Source: Brucella tritici
GTDB taxonomy: Bacteria; Pseudomonadota; Alphaproteobacteria; Rhizobiales; Rhizobiaceae
Direction: 5' to 3'
Length of the DNA stretch: 64,000 nt
Assembly (NCBI RefSeq): GCF_902825325.1
Contig: NZ_CADEAR010000004.1
Location: forward strand, 124,001-188,000
Shown one piece after another: positions 34,481 to 42,898 of this stretch. Made by a program: the position numbers and the translations under genes. The first letter of the stretch is position 1. Every line of letters begins with the position of its first letter. The notes beneath the pieces were generated by a model. That model had not been told where the DNA came from, did not search any database, and worked only from the letters and a program-made list of their open reading frames with translations.

Positions 34481-35230
34481 TCAGGAAAAATAACTTGCCG
34501 GGCTTCGCCCGAGGCTGCGTTTGAACGTTGCGGCGAAGGCGCTTGCGCTTTGGTATCCGCAGTCCAGCGCAACGGTGACGACGGGCATTCCCGCGGCCAA
34601 GGCGGGCAGGGCGGCGAGCAATCGTGCCTGTTGCCGCCAGCGGCCATAGGTCATGCCGGTCTCGCGCTCGAAGTGTCGCATGAAACTGCGCCTGCTCATG
34701 CCCGTTCGATCGGCGGCATCGTCAAGGGACGGCTCTGTATCGGGCTCTGCTTGCAGGGCTTCACAAAGGTTGCGGAACCGTTGATCCAGAGGCATTGGAA
34801 GATTGAGCGGTTCCGCGGGGAGAAAGGTCAGTTCTTCCAGCAAAAGTTCGCTGATACGCTGTACAAAGGATGTAACAGGCTGGTCCTGCAATTCAACCAG
34901 ACGCAGGATCAATTCCCGCAATAATGGCGAAACTTCCACCACGCCACAGGACAAGGGAAGGGAGCGGGCCGCATCCGAACGGACAAAGATCGTACGAAAC
35001 TGGACCGGTCCATGGCTGCGCGTTGCATGTTCCACCATCGGCGGTACCCACACCGCACGATTTGGCGGCACGACCCAGGTTCCGCTCTCCGTTGTGACGG
35101 ATACCACGCCGGATCGCGCATAGATCAGTTGCGCATCCTGATGGCGGTGCGGCGGCCCGGCAAAAGACGTGTCATCTTGCGCCAGGGCCGATAGGGCGAG
35201 CGCAAGCGGCGCAGGGTAGTTCAGCGACAT
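34481..35230 (-). CDS. AraC-family regulator with cupin sensor domain
   Basis: 249-residue regulator. An N-terminal cupin (about 20-110, PHRHQDAQLIYARSGVVSVTTESGTWVVPPNRAVWVPPMVEHATRSHGPVQFRTIFV) precedes a C-terminal AraC double helix-turn-helix (about 155-249). This layout is common in YdiP/NimR-type regulators of neighbouring efflux or metabolic genes. CAT at 35228-35230 gives the start, with AAAGGG upstream. It is divergent from leuA, but there is no reason to think it controls leucine synthesis. Confidence 0.83.
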   Translation of the reverse strand: MSLNYPAPLALALSALAQDDTSFAGPPHRHQDAQLIYARSGVVSVTTESGTWVVPPNRAVWVPPMVEHATRSHGPVQFRTIFVRSDAARSLPLSCGVVEVSPLLRELILRLVELQDQPVTSFVQRISELLLEELTFLPAEPLNLPMPLDQRFRNLCEALQAEPDTEPSLDDAADRTGMSRRSFMRHFERETGMTYGRWRQQARLLAALPALAAGMPVVTVALDCGYQSASAFAATFKRSLGRSPASYFS

Positions 35231-35537
35231 GGGTTGACCCTTTTGCGCTCTATTATGACCCTGATGCGCAAGAATGCCAATATCGGCACGTCTATTATCG
35301 GGTGGAGAAGCCAGTTTTCCAGAAAGCCTGAACGTGTCCGCTTGCGCCTGCCACAACATAGTTGTTTCGACGGAGTTGAACACTCCGGCTGGCGGCGCAC
35401 GCTTGGCTTTTTCGCTTCTTCTCCTTCGACTTACCGGCGACCGTTGGGCCTGATGGCATCCCGGCGGTCGTAACCTGCCGTCAATCCCTTTCCCATTGTC
35501 GCAGTCGCTGCTCCGCGCAGCCGAAGGAACTATTATC
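35231..35537. other. araC-leuA intergenic region
   Basis: 307 bp without a gene. TTGCGC (35243-35248) and GCGCAA (35266-35271) form a 6-bp inverted repeat near the araC start. I looked for a leucine-rich leader peptide or attenuator before leuA and found none. Confidence 0.4.
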
Positions 35538-37223
35538 ATGTTGCAGAACCCGGACAGCAAATACCGTCCTTTCATATCTCCAATCGAACTGCCGGATCGC
35601 CAGTGGCCGAACCGGCGCTTGACGCAGGCGCCGCGCTGGGTATCGACAGACCTGCGCGACGGCAATCAGGCGCTTGCCGACCCGATGGATGGCGACAAGA
35701 AAATGCGCTTTTATCGCATGCTCCTAGAAATCGGTTTCAAGGAAATCGAGGTTGCATTTCCTTCAGCTTCGCAGACGGAATTCAATTTTGTCCGCCGCCT
35801 GATCGAAGAGGAACTGATACCTGACGATGTGACCATTCAGGTGCTCACCCAATCGCGAGCCGACCTGATTGCACGCACTTTTGAATCCCTGCGCGGAGCG
35901 CGTCAGGCCATCGTCCATCTTTATAATGCGACAGCGCCGCTCTTCCGTCGCGTTGTATTCAAGATGGAAAAGAACGAGATAATCGACCTGGCCGTCTGTG
36001 GCGTAACGGCCATGCTGCAGGAAAGCCGGAAGCAACCCGAGACGCGTTGGACGTTTGAATATTCACCGGAAACCTTCTGCTTCACCGAGCCGGACTTTGC
36101 GCTGGAAATCTGTGAACGTGTTCTGGATGTCTGGCAGCCAACGCCGGAAAACAAGGCGATCCTGAATCTGCCTGCTACCGTTGAAGTGGCAATGCCGAAT
36201 GTCTATGCGGACCAGATCGAATGGTTCTGCCGCAATCTTTCCCGCCGCGACAGCGTGATCATAAGCGTCCATCCGCATAACGACCGGGGCACAGCGGTGG
36301 CTGCAACGGAACAGGCCCTGCTCGCAGGCGCTGATCGTGTCGAGGGCTGCCTGTTCGGTAATGGCGAGCGCACCGGCAACGTCGATCTCGTTACGCTGGC
36401 ACTGAATTTCTATACGCAGGGCATCGACCCAAAACTGTATTTTCCAGAGATGCGTTCCGTCGTGAGAACGGTGGAACATTGCAATGACTTGCCAGTTCAT
36501 CCGCGCCATCCCTATGCAGGCGAACTGGTCCATACAGCTTTTTCCGGCTCGCATCAGGACGCTATCCGCAAGGGCTTTGCCGCGCATGAAACGCGTAATG
36601 ACGGAATATGGGAAATGCCTTACCTGCCCATTGACCCGAAGGATATCGGCGAGAGCTATGAAGCCGTCATTCGCGTGAACAGCCAGTCGGGCAAGGGCGG
36701 CGTGGCGTGGGTGCTGGAACAGGACCGGGGGCTGAGACTGCCGCGTCCGCTGCAAATCGATTTCAGCCGTCGCGTACAGGCATTTGCCGACGATACCGGC
36801 AAGGAAACGACCTCTGAAATGATCTGGACGCTATTCAGCGACCTGTATCATTTGAACGCAAACGCCGAATTCGAGCTTCTGAACTACACGGAAAGCAGAC
36901 CGGCGCGGAGCGGGGAGCCGCGTGTTTTTGCCGGACGAATCCGGCATCGCGGCAAGGAAGTCGTCATAACAGGGCGCGGTAACGGATTGATCTCAAGTGC
37001 GGTTTCGGCATTGCAGGCCGGTTGCGATATCGATCTGGAAATCGTCGATTATCACGAGCATTCGCTCAAAAAAGGTACCTACGCACAGGCTGCGGCCTAT
37101 ATCGAATGTCGGACGCAGGATGGGCGGAAAGTTTTCGGCGTCGGGATCGATGACGATATCGCAACCGCGTCAATACGGGCTGTGTTAAGCGCTGCCGCGA
37201 ATTTTTCTGCGAGCGGTGGCTAA
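35538..37223 (+). CDS. leuA: 2-isopropylmalate synthase
   Basis: 561-residue enzyme that condenses acetyl-CoA with 2-ketoisovalerate, the first committed step of leucine synthesis. The catalytic HMGL-like barrel begins [15 protein letters not shown]; the metal-binding [37 protein letters not shown] region follows near residues 250-285; a C-terminal LeuA regulatory domain (about 430-561) allows leucine feedback. The length and the N-terminal YRPF...[21 protein letters not shown] pattern place it in the longer LeuA type found in actinobacteria and many alphaproteobacteria. ATG 35538 is preceded by GAAGGAAC. Confidence 0.92.
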   Translation: MLQNPDSKYRPFISPIELPDRQWPNRRLTQAPRWVSTDLRDGNQALADPMDGDKKMRFYRMLLEIGFKEIEVAFPSASQTEFNFVRRLIEEELIPDDVTIQVLTQSRADLIARTFESLRGARQAIVHLYNATAPLFRRVVFKMEKNEIIDLAVCGVTAMLQESRKQPETRWTFEYSPETFCFTEPDFALEICERVLDVWQPTPENKAILNLPATVEVAMPNVYADQIEWFCRNLSRRDSVIISVHPHNDRGTAVAATEQALLAGADRVEGCLFGNGERTGNVDLVTLALNFYTQGIDPKLYFPEMRSVVRTVEHCNDLPVHPRHPYAGELVHTAFSGSHQDAIRKGFAAHETRNDGIWEMPYLPIDPKDIGESYEAVIRVNSQSGKGGVAWVLEQDRGLRLPRPLQIDFSRRVQAFADDTGKETTSEMIWTLFSDLYHLNANAEFELLNYTESRPARSGEPRVFAGRIRHRGKEVVITGRGNGLISSAVSALQAGCDIDLEIVDYHEHSLKKGTYAQAAAYIECRTQDGRKVFGVGIDDDIATASIRAVLSAAANFSASGG

Positions 37224-37251
37224 AAAGTGAGGAGGCAGGCAAGATTTACTC

Positions 37252-37282
37252 TTGACCTCAACCAAGGTTGAGGAACTAGAGA
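37252..37282 (+). promoter_or_regulatory. SoxR-type promoter of the cytochrome c gene
   Basis: -35 TTGACC (37252-37257), a 19-bp spacer and -10 TAGAGA (37277-37282). The spacer holds the SoxR-like dyad CCTCAACCAAGGTTGAGG (37256-37273). Overlong spacers with a central dyad are the mark of MerR/SoxR activation. The soxR gene lies 1.3 kb downstream. Confidence 0.75.
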
Positions 37283-37311
37283 AGCATGGCCGATTATCTG
37301 GAGTATCGTCC

Positions 37312-37704
37312 ATGCGCTTGTCGCTCCTTCTTGTTCCCCTTGCCTTTTCCACTGCTCTCATTGTTTCGACAGCCGCCTCTGGTGAAGGGGCGGATGCTGC
37401 CGCGGGGGAAAAACTCTTCAAGCGATGCTCCGTCTGCCACACGGCGGATGCCGATGAGAGCAAGCGCGGCCCGTCATTGAAGGGCGTGGTGGGCCGCAAG
37501 GCCGCCTCCTATCCGGGCTATCCCTATTCGGATGCAATGCGCAAGGCGGCGTCCGAAGGGCTGGTCTGGAACGAGGATGAGCTGAAGAGCTTTCTCAAGA
37601 AACCGCAGGCCATGGTGAAAGGCACATGGATGGCTTTCGCCGGGCTGACCAAGGAAAAAGACCTCGAAAACATGATCGCCTATCTCAAACAGCATTCCGA
37701 ATAG
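37312..37704 (+). CDS. Small periplasmic cytochrome c
   Basis: 130-residue class I cytochrome c. A signal peptide (MRLSLLLVPLAFSTALIVSTAASG) precedes heme motif CSVCH (C39, C42, H43), and M107 in GTWMAFAG is the likely sixth ligand. Length and pattern match the cytochrome c2/c550 group. It is transcribed from a SoxR-type promoter, so it is probably induced by redox-cycling compounds, where it might serve as an alternative electron carrier. ATG 37312 has a moderate GGAG box. Confidence 0.85.
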   Translation: MRLSLLLVPLAFSTALIVSTAASGEGADAAAGEKLFKRCSVCHTADADESKRGPSLKGVVGRKAASYPGYPYSDAMRKAASEGLVWNEDELKSFLKKPQAMVKGTWMAFAGLTKEKDLENMIAYLKQHSE

Positions 37705-37752
37705 CTGTTTGGAGCCGATATGGCCGAACGGACATCCCGACGTAAGGCCATG

Positions 37753-37788
37753 GCCGGTCGGAAACGCTGCGGGGCGATTCCGACCGGC
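37753..37788 (+). terminator. Hairpin downstream of the cytochrome c gene
   Basis: GCCGGTCGGAA (37753-37763)/TTCCGACCGGC (37778-37788), a perfect 11-bp stem with a 14-nt loop, 49 bp after the stop. No U-run. Confidence 0.5.
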
Positions 37789-37794
37789 GCCAGA

Positions 37795-37869
37795 ACATTT
37801 CCAGCAAAAGTGTGAAACGGTTTTGCGTTCGGAAATGTGGAAAAACAAATAGATAGAGCGGTTCCAACG
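37795..37869 (+). repeat. Dispersed palindromic repeat, copy A
   Basis: Outer stem ACATTTCC (37795-37802)/GGAAATGT (37831-37838), inner GCAAAA/TTTTGC, then a tail ending AGATAGAGC and GTTCCAACG. It aligns along its length with the minus-strand copy at 42573-42651 and partly with 38485-38544. Intergenic; resembles the Bru-RS-like palindromic elements of Brucellaceae, which I cannot verify here. Confidence 0.65.
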
Positions 37870-37925
37870 ATGCCGTCAAAACTGGGGCCGCTCTAAGCGG
37901 GGACAGAAGCCGAAGGTTGCCTGAC

Positions 37926-38462
37926 ATGATGAACACGAACGTGCTGCATATAGACCGCGACGCAATTGGCGCTGTTTCGAAACGAGAGTTCGCGGATGTG
38001 ATGTCGCGTATGGCCGCGACCGTGTCCGTGGTGACAGCGCGCGATGCTGGCGAAGCCCACGGTCGCACGGTGACAGCGGTGTTGTCGCTTTCCGCCGAAC
38101 CGCCGATGGTCTTGGTTTCGGTCAAAAGCGACAGCGCACTGGCAACGGCGATCATTTCCGATGGCGGCTTCTCACTCGCCATGCTCGTGGAAGGGCAGGA
38201 GATGATCGGCGACGCCTTTGCAGGCAAAATACCGCATGGGCAAAGATTTCTCATTGGGGTGTGGGGCGAATGGCCGTCGGGCAGGCCGCATCTTTTCGGG
38301 GCGTCAGCTGCGATAGATTGCGAACTGGCGGGCAGTGTTCCAATGGCGGATCACACGCTTTTTGCCGGGCTGGTAACGAATACCGATTTGCCGCTGCATT
38401 CTCGCCCGTTGCTATGGGCGCGCCGCAATTATCGCGCGTTGAGACATGACGCGGATTTATGA
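37926..38462 (+). CDS. Flavin reductase-like domain protein
   Basis: 178-residue FMN-binding split-barrel protein of the flavin reductase family (HpaC/RutF-like). The SRMAATVSVVTARDAGEAHGRTVTAVLSLSAEPPMVLVSVKSDS segment is diagnostic. It probably uses NAD(P)H to reduce flavin for a monooxygenase or in redox-stress defence. No monooxygenase is adjacent, and it lies between two SoxR-linked genes. ATG 37926 with GAAGG 9 bp upstream is preferred to the TTG at 37917 and ATG 37929. Confidence 0.8.
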   Translation: MMNTNVLHIDRDAIGAVSKREFADVMSRMAATVSVVTARDAGEAHGRTVTAVLSLSAEPPMVLVSVKSDSALATAIISDGGFSLAMLVEGQEMIGDAFAGKIPHGQRFLIGVWGEWPSGRPHLFGASAAIDCELAGSVPMADHTLFAGLVTNTDLPLHSRPLLWARRNYRALRHDADL

Positions 38463-38484
38463 GACGCTTGCAATGGCGCGCGGC

Positions 38485-38544
38485 TGGAGCGCTTTTCTTC
38501 CGCGCATCTGAACCAAAAGCCGTTTCACACTTTTCGGGATGTGC
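38485..38544 (-). repeat. Dispersed palindromic repeat, copy C (diverged)
   Basis: Read on the minus strand it gives GAGCACATCCCGAAAAGTG then TGAAACGGCTTTTGG, aligning with copy A (ACATTTCC-AGCAAAAGTG-TGAAACGGTTTTGCG). Its outer stem is imperfect and its tail short. It lies between the flavin reductase and soxR genes. Confidence 0.55.
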
Positions 38545-38583
38545 TCAAAGGCCTACACATTCGGCATGATCGAGTTTGACGAT

Positions 38584-39051
38584 ATGGAACATTCAGGTCT
38601 CAAGAAAAGCCTGACAGTTGGTGACGTTTCCCGGCGCGCTGGCGTGGCGGTCTCTACCGTTCATTTCTATGAAACCAAGGGGCTTATCGAGGGCTGGCGC
38701 ACAGAGGGCAACCAGCGACGTTATCACCGCGCCGTGCTGCGTCGCATTGCCATTATCAAAATCGCGCAACGCGCGGGTATCCCCCTCGCGATCATTCGCG
38801 AGGCGCTGGAAGACCTTCCGCATGACCACGTGCCGACAGCGGAAGACTGGAGACGTTTTTCGGAAGCCTGGAAAGGCATGCTTCAGGAACGTATCGACTG
38901 TCTGATGCAGCTTCGTGACCAGATAACGAGCTGCATCGGCTGCGGTTGTCTCTCGCTTTCCGAATGCCCGTTGCGAAATCCGGACGACATCCTCGGACAA
39001 CAGGGCGCTGGCCCCAGAAGATTGATGGCCAAGACCGGCAATCTCACCTGA
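38584..39051 (+). CDS. soxR: Redox-sensitive transcriptional activator SoxR
   Basis: 155-residue MerR-family activator. The N-terminal winged helix (SLTVGDVSRRAGVAVSTVHFYETKGLIEGWRTEGNQRRYHR) is followed by a dimerisation helix and the [2Fe-2S] motif C117-x2-C120-x-C122-x5-C128 (CIGCGCLSLSEC) that defines SoxR. Oxidation of the cluster by redox-cycling drugs activates target promoters. Two promoters with SoxR-type dyads flank it, at 37252 (cytochrome c) and 39164 (MFS pump). No soxS is present, as in most non-enteric bacteria, where SoxR acts directly. The start is uncertain among ATGs 38539, 38566 and 38584; the last gives the usual length. Confidence 0.92.
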   Translation: MEHSGLKKSLTVGDVSRRAGVAVSTVHFYETKGLIEGWRTEGNQRRYHRAVLRRIAIIKIAQRAGIPLAIIREALEDLPHDHVPTAEDWRRFSEAWKGMLQERIDCLMQLRDQITSCIGCGCLSLSECPLRNPDDILGQQGAGPRRLMAKTGNLT

Positions 39052-39080
39052 CTTTCGAGCGTCCGAGCCGAGTTTTCCCC

Positions 39081-39116
39081 ACCGCCATTGTGCTCGTTCG
39101 CAGTGGCGGTTTTGTT
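39081..39116 (+). terminator. Rho-independent terminator after soxR
   Basis: ACCGCCATTG (39081-39090) pairs with CAGTGGCGGT (39101-39110) over ten pairs with one G-U, 10-nt loop, followed by TTTGTTTTGG. Confidence 0.8.
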
Positions 39117-39163
39117 TTGGATTTGGCCGATTAAATCCTGATGTTTTCAGTCGAAATAGCCTA

Positions 39164-39194
39164 TTGACCTCAACGAAGGTTGAGGTTCTATAAA
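39164..39194 (+). promoter_or_regulatory. SoxR-type promoter of the MFS pump
   Basis: -35 TTGACC (39164-39169) and -10 TATAAA (39189-39194), spacer exactly 19 bp, containing CCTCAACGAAGGTTGAGG (39168-39185). It differs from the cytochrome c operator by only one base in the dyad. Confidence 0.85.
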
Positions 39195-39229
39195 CCCGTC
39201 GGCAACAATTCAGTTCACGGAGGCCGACA

Positions 39230-40681
39230 GTGCAAAGTTCGATCGAAGAAACAATTCCGGCGGGGGATGCGGGCTATAAGCCCGCTGGCTGGGGTGAGCT
39301 TCTAAGCGGTAAAAATGGCCTCTATGCCCTGGCTTTGGCTGGTGGAGTCACGCTCCACGCGGTCAATATGTACATCGCGACCACAGTCATGCCGAGCGTG
39401 GTGCAGGATATTGGCGGCATGGATTTCTATGCCTGGGCCACGACCTTGTTCGTCGTGGCCTCCATTCTGGGTGCCGCACTCACTGCGCGGCTTCTGAAAA
39501 GTGCCGGTCCAAGAGGCGCTTATGTCGTGGCGACCCTGCTGTTCGCAGCAGGCACACTGATCTCGTCTCTGGCCATCAACATGCCGGTCATGCTGGCGGG
39601 GCGGAGCGTGCAAGGCCTCGGTGGCGGATTTCTTTACGCGCTCGCCTATGGTCTCACCCGTGTCGTTTTGCCAGAGCGCCTGTGGGGCCGGGCCATCGGT
39701 CTTATTTCCGCTATGTTCGGCGTGGCCACGCTGATCGGGCCGGCAATTGGCGGCATCTTTGCCGAATATGGCGCATGGCGCGCCGCTTTCTGGTCATTGC
39801 TGCCGGTATCGGGTCTTTTCGCTGTGGTGGCATTCGCGACTTTGCCACGCTCGAGCTGGGATAAAAACGAGCGTGTTTCCATTCCGATTCTTCAACTCAT
39901 CCTCTTGACCGGCGCTGTCCTTGCGGTTTCAGCGGGGAGCCTGTCACAGGAAACGCTATGGAAGGTCGTCGGTTTGGGTGCGGCGATATTCATGATCGCC
40001 ATCATCACAGTCGTGGACCGCGACGCCAAGGCACGTCTCCTGCCGCGCCGCTCGTTCAGCCTGTCGACGCCGCTCGGGCCTCTTTACCTTACGATCGCGC
40101 TTTTGATGCTCAGCATGCAGCCCGAAATATACGTGCCTTATCTGCTGCAGCACTTGCATGGCCAGTCTCCGCTCTGGGCAGGATATCTGGCGGCACTTAT
40201 GGCAATCGGCTGGACGGTGGCATCCTTCCTCAGTTCCAGATGGCAGGAGAAGGGGGGCGACAAGCTTGTCGTTGCCGGCCCTGTTCTGGCGCTCGCCGGT
40301 CTTGTCCTGCTCGCCATATTTCTCCCGATCCATGGAAACGGCAACTGGTTGCTGCTCGCGCCCGTCTGCCTTGGGCTCATCCTGATCGGTTTGGGGATCG
40401 GTCTTGCCTGGCCAAGCCTCGTTACCCGCGTCTATCAGAGCGCTCCGTCCACCGAGCAGGATCTCGCAGCGGGTGGAATGACGACCGTACAACTCTTCGC
40501 CATAGCCTTCGGGACGGCTTGCGCGGGGATGATTGCCAATTTTGCCGGCATTGCCGTGCCGGGAGGTGTAGAGGGCGCGGCAAATGCCTCGCTCTGGCTG
40601 TCGGTGATATTCGCACTCGCGCCAGCAGTTGCCGTGGCGGTCGCATTCAAGGTTATCCGTATCACCGGCGTAAAGGGTTGA
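39230..40681 (+). CDS. MFS efflux pump under SoxR-type promoter
   Basis: 483 residues with 12-14 predicted transmembrane segments. N-terminal YALALAGGVTLHAVNMYIATTVMPSVVQDIGGMDFYAWATTLFVVASILGA resembles the DHA2 drug-efflux group. GTG 39230 follows GGAGG at 6 bp, 36 bp downstream of a textbook SoxR promoter. This predicts induction by, and export of, redox-active compounds such as phenazines or quinones. DoxX-family and SDR genes follow in the same direction. Confidence 0.85.
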   Translation: MQSSIEETIPAGDAGYKPAGWGELLSGKNGLYALALAGGVTLHAVNMYIATTVMPSVVQDIGGMDFYAWATTLFVVASILGAALTARLLKSAGPRGAYVVATLLFAAGTLISSLAINMPVMLAGRSVQGLGGGFLYALAYGLTRVVLPERLWGRAIGLISAMFGVATLIGPAIGGIFAEYGAWRAAFWSLLPVSGLFAVVAFATLPRSSWDKNERVSIPILQLILLTGAVLAVSAGSLSQETLWKVVGLGAAIFMIAIITVVDRDAKARLLPRRSFSLSTPLGPLYLTIALLMLSMQPEIYVPYLLQHLHGQSPLWAGYLAALMAIGWTVASFLSSRWQEKGGDKLVVAGPVLALAGLVLLAIFLPIHGNGNWLLLAPVCLGLILIGLGIGLAWPSLVTRVYQSAPSTEQDLAAGGMTTVQLFAIAFGTACAGMIANFAGIAVPGGVEGAANASLWLSVIFALAPAVAVAVAFKVIRITGVKG

Positions 40682-40684
40682 CCA

Positions 40685-41083
40685 ATGCCGCGTTTCATCG
40701 CCAACATCCTCGATTCCCGTGCCAGCCTTTTGTTGGCGCAGGTGGTCCTTACCTTCATTTTCTGGTCGAGTGGGCTGGCCAAGCTCTTCGACTTCGGCGC
40801 CAATGCTGCGGAAATGGAAAGCTTTGGTCTTCATCCGGGCTGGCTGTTCAACAGCGCAACCCTGCTTTTGCAGATTGTCGGATCGCTGATGATCATCTTC
40901 AATCGCGGAATCTGGCTGGCTTGTGGTGCTCTTGCCGTCTTTACGATCCTGACCATTCCAGTTGCCCACCCGTTCTGGGCAAAGGAAGGAGAAGAAGCTT
41001 TCCGGGATATGACGGTGGCGCTGGAGCACATATCGCTGATCGGTGGTCTCGCTCTTGCTGCTATTCTATCGCGCAAGGTCTAA
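40685..41083 (+). CDS. DoxX-family membrane protein
   Basis: 132 residues, four predicted transmembrane segments, of the DoxX family (LLLAQVVLTFIFWSSGLAKLFDFGANAAEMESFGL). Such proteins are linked to redox-stress and thiol-dependent membrane complexes. It starts 3 bp after the MFS stop, so it is in the SoxR-type operon. Function unknown. Confidence 0.8.
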   Translation: MPRFIANILDSRASLLLAQVVLTFIFWSSGLAKLFDFGANAAEMESFGLHPGWLFNSATLLLQIVGSLMIIFNRGIWLACGALAVFTILTIPVAHPFWAKEGEEAFRDMTVALEHISLIGGLALAAILSRKV

Positions 41084-41155
41084 ACCACTGGACGCATTGA
41101 TTGCCCTGCCTGTACCTTGCCTGTCGTCGGATCGATAGGCAGGGGAGGGCGGGGC

Positions 41156-41986
41156 ATGGACGTGACGATCATAACGGGAGCATCGGATGGTATCGGCGCT
41201 GAAACCGCGCGGCAAATCGCCCGGTGCGACCGCGCCAATGCTGCGCTGGTGCTTGCTGCGCGCAATGCGGACAAACTGGAGAGGCTTGCCGCTGAATTGC
41301 GGCAAATGGGCAGCTCGGCCCTTGTGATACCCACCGACGTAAAGGATCACGCTGCTTGCATAGCTCTGATCGGCAAGGCGGTTTCCGCCTATGGTCGCAT
41401 CGATACGCTGATCGTGAATGCGGGCATGTCGGCCCATGCCAATTTTGCCGAGATCAAGCCGGACGATCTCGATTGGATGCATGACCTGATGGAGTTGAAC
41501 TATTGGGGCAGTGTCTGGCCTATCCATGCCGCACTTCCATATCTCGCTGCCAGCAGGGGGCGGATTGTCGCTGTCTCATCCGTGGCCGGATTGATCGGCG
41601 TGCCGGGGCGCACGGCCTATAGCGGAACGAAATTCGCCCTGTCAGGCTTCTGCGAGGCGCTTCGCGCGGAACTGGACCCCAGCGGCATTTCCGTGACAAT
41701 CGTCTATCCGGGTGTCGTCAAAACCGACATTCGCAAGGTGGGCTATAGTGCGGACGGCAGCGCGCTGGGAAAGAGCGGTGTGCGTGAAGATGACATGATG
41801 CCGGTCGAAGAAGCCGTACGACTGATGCTGGAAGGTGTGCGGGCACGCAAGCGTGAAGTGTTGATGACGCGCCAGATGCGATTCGGGCGCTGGTTGAAAC
41901 TTGTCGCTCCCGCGCTGGTGGATCGCATGGCCCTCAAGGCCATCAAGCCGGAATTCAAACCGAAACCGATCAAACACGCAAAATAA
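41156..41986 (+). CDS. Short-chain dehydrogenase/reductase
   Basis: 276-residue classical SDR. TGASDGIG follows the first strand at residues about 7-14, NAGM near 90, catalytic SSVAG and YSGTK. The C-terminal extension (about 230-276, RFGRWLKLVAPALVDRMALKAI) is basic and hydrophobic, suggesting membrane association as in DHRS7-like proteins. ATG 41156 has AGGGGAGGG upstream. 72 bp after doxX; may be the last gene of the SoxR-controlled set. Confidence 0.8.
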   Translation: MDVTIITGASDGIGAETARQIARCDRANAALVLAARNADKLERLAAELRQMGSSALVIPTDVKDHAACIALIGKAVSAYGRIDTLIVNAGMSAHANFAEIKPDDLDWMHDLMELNYWGSVWPIHAALPYLAASRGRIVAVSSVAGLIGVPGRTAYSGTKFALSGFCEALRAELDPSGISVTIVYPGVVKTDIRKVGYSADGSALGKSGVREDDMMPVEEAVRLMLEGVRARKREVLMTRQMRFGRWLKLVAPALVDRMALKAIKPEFKPKPIKHAK

Positions 41987-42060
41987 ACAGCGATAATCCC
42001 TGCTATTCACAGGCCTCACATAATGGTCCGCTAATTTTATGTTTTGCTACCAACTATCCG

Positions 42061-42091
42061 TTGACGGGTTTTTAACTTCGACTACTATATA
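42061..42091 (+). promoter_or_regulatory. Promoter of the riboswitch-nrd transcript
   Basis: -35-like TTGACG (42061-42066) and -10-like TACTAT (42083-42088, 16-bp spacer) or TATATA (42086-42091), just before the riboswitch. The stretch is conspicuously A+T-rich. Confidence 0.55.
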
Positions 42092-42100
42092 TAGTGTTCT

Positions 42101-42283
42101 AGGTTCTTTCGATTCGTTGAGTCGAAAGCTAAGACGGGAATCCGGTGCGTTTCATCCATGACGGATGCGGCAATGCCGGAGCTGCCCCCGCAACTGTAAG
42201 CGGAGAGTTCTGTCCATCACGTCACTGGCTCAGGCTGGGAAGGCGGGCAGGATGTTGATCCGTGAGCCAGGAGACCTGCCTTG
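42101..42283 (+). promoter_or_regulatory. Cobalamin riboswitch
   Basis: Shows the conserved blocks of the AdoCbl aptamer in order. GGGAATCCGGTGCG is at about 42138, then GGAGCTGCCCCCGCAACTGTAAGCGG at about 42178-42203. CGTCACTGGC follows, then a GGGAAGGCGGGCAGG block, and GTGAGCCAGGAGACCTGCC ends at about 42281. It lies in the 677-bp leader of nrdHIEF (41987-42663 holds no gene). When coenzyme B12 is plentiful it should switch off the B12-independent class Ib ribonucleotide reductase, leaving the work to a B12-dependent enzyme. Confidence 0.93.
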
Positions 42284-42504
42284 AACGAGTACGTCCACGG
42301 GCGGGGTGTCCGGTTGGCGCGCAATCTTGTGTGGCAAACTATTGCCTTGCCGATTGCTGCCCCGAACTTCCCGCTCATAGCTTCGGGGTGAAGTCCATGT
42401 CCAGTCTGTTCAGTTTCGTTTCCGGTCCTCCCTTCGAGGCATAGTCTGTTGTGGTCAGACTGCTCATCGTGGCGGCTGACCGTTTCCTATCTTGTGCTTT
42501 TTGA

Positions 42505-42535
42505 CGCGCATCTTGCGATGCGCGAACGGCTTTTT
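42505..42535 (+). terminator. Hairpin with T-run in the riboswitch leader
   Basis: CGCGCATC (42505-42512)/GATGCGCG (42517-42524), tetraloop TTGC, then AACGGC and TTTTT (42531-42535). Possible expression platform of the riboswitch, about 220 nt after the aptamer. Confidence 0.5.
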
Positions 42536-42572
42536 GCGTCTCCTATCGAGAGTATTCCAGTTTAAACCGAAC

Positions 42573-42651
42573 CGTTGGAAATGCTCTATCTCTTTGTTTT
42601 TATGCATGTCTTGACCCCAAAACCGGTTCCCATTTTTGGGAGACATGCTCC
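42573..42651 (-). repeat. Dispersed palindromic repeat, copy B
   Basis: Outer stem GCATGTCT (42604-42611)/AGACATGC (42641-42648), inner CCCAAAA/TTTTGGG. The AAAAACAAAGAGATAGAGC tail on the minus strand matches copy A at 37839-37859. It ends 12 bp before the nrdH start codon, so its hairpin may affect nrd expression. Confidence 0.65.
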
Positions 42652-42663
42652 AGTGAGGAAAAA

Positions 42664-42885
42664 ATGAACGTCACCGTTTACAGCAAGCCCGCCTGCGTTC
42701 AGTGCACCGCCACCACACGCGCCCTCGACCGCCAGGGCATCGAATATGAGGTCATCGATATCTCTGCCGATGCCGATGCTTTCCATCTCGTTCAGGGCAT
42801 GGGTTATCGCCAGGTGCCGGTGGTTGTGGCAGGTGAATCCCATTGGGCGGGCTTCCGGCCGGACATGATCAGCGCGCTCGCCTGA
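42664..42885 (+). CDS. nrdH: Glutaredoxin-like protein NrdH
   Basis: 73-residue thioredoxin-fold electron donor for the class Ib ribonucleotide reductase. Active-site C11-V-Q-C14 and the conserved GYRQVPVVV segment with cis-Pro. GAGG sits 5 bp upstream. First gene of nrdHIEF, 13 bp before nrdI. Confidence 0.93.
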   Translation: MNVTVYSKPACVQCTATTRALDRQGIEYEVIDISADADAFHLVQGMGYRQVPVVVAGESHWAGFRPDMISALA

Positions 42886-42898
42886 GGGCTGCGGTCAC

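Noticed and set aside
35440..35537. Leucine leader peptide/attenuator before leuA
   Set aside because: No short ORF with Leu codons and no competing hairpins seen.
39956..41100. Overlapping open frames of about 350-380 codons on both strands across the MFS-doxX region
   Set aside because: Both overlap clear membrane-protein genes and have no family motifs.
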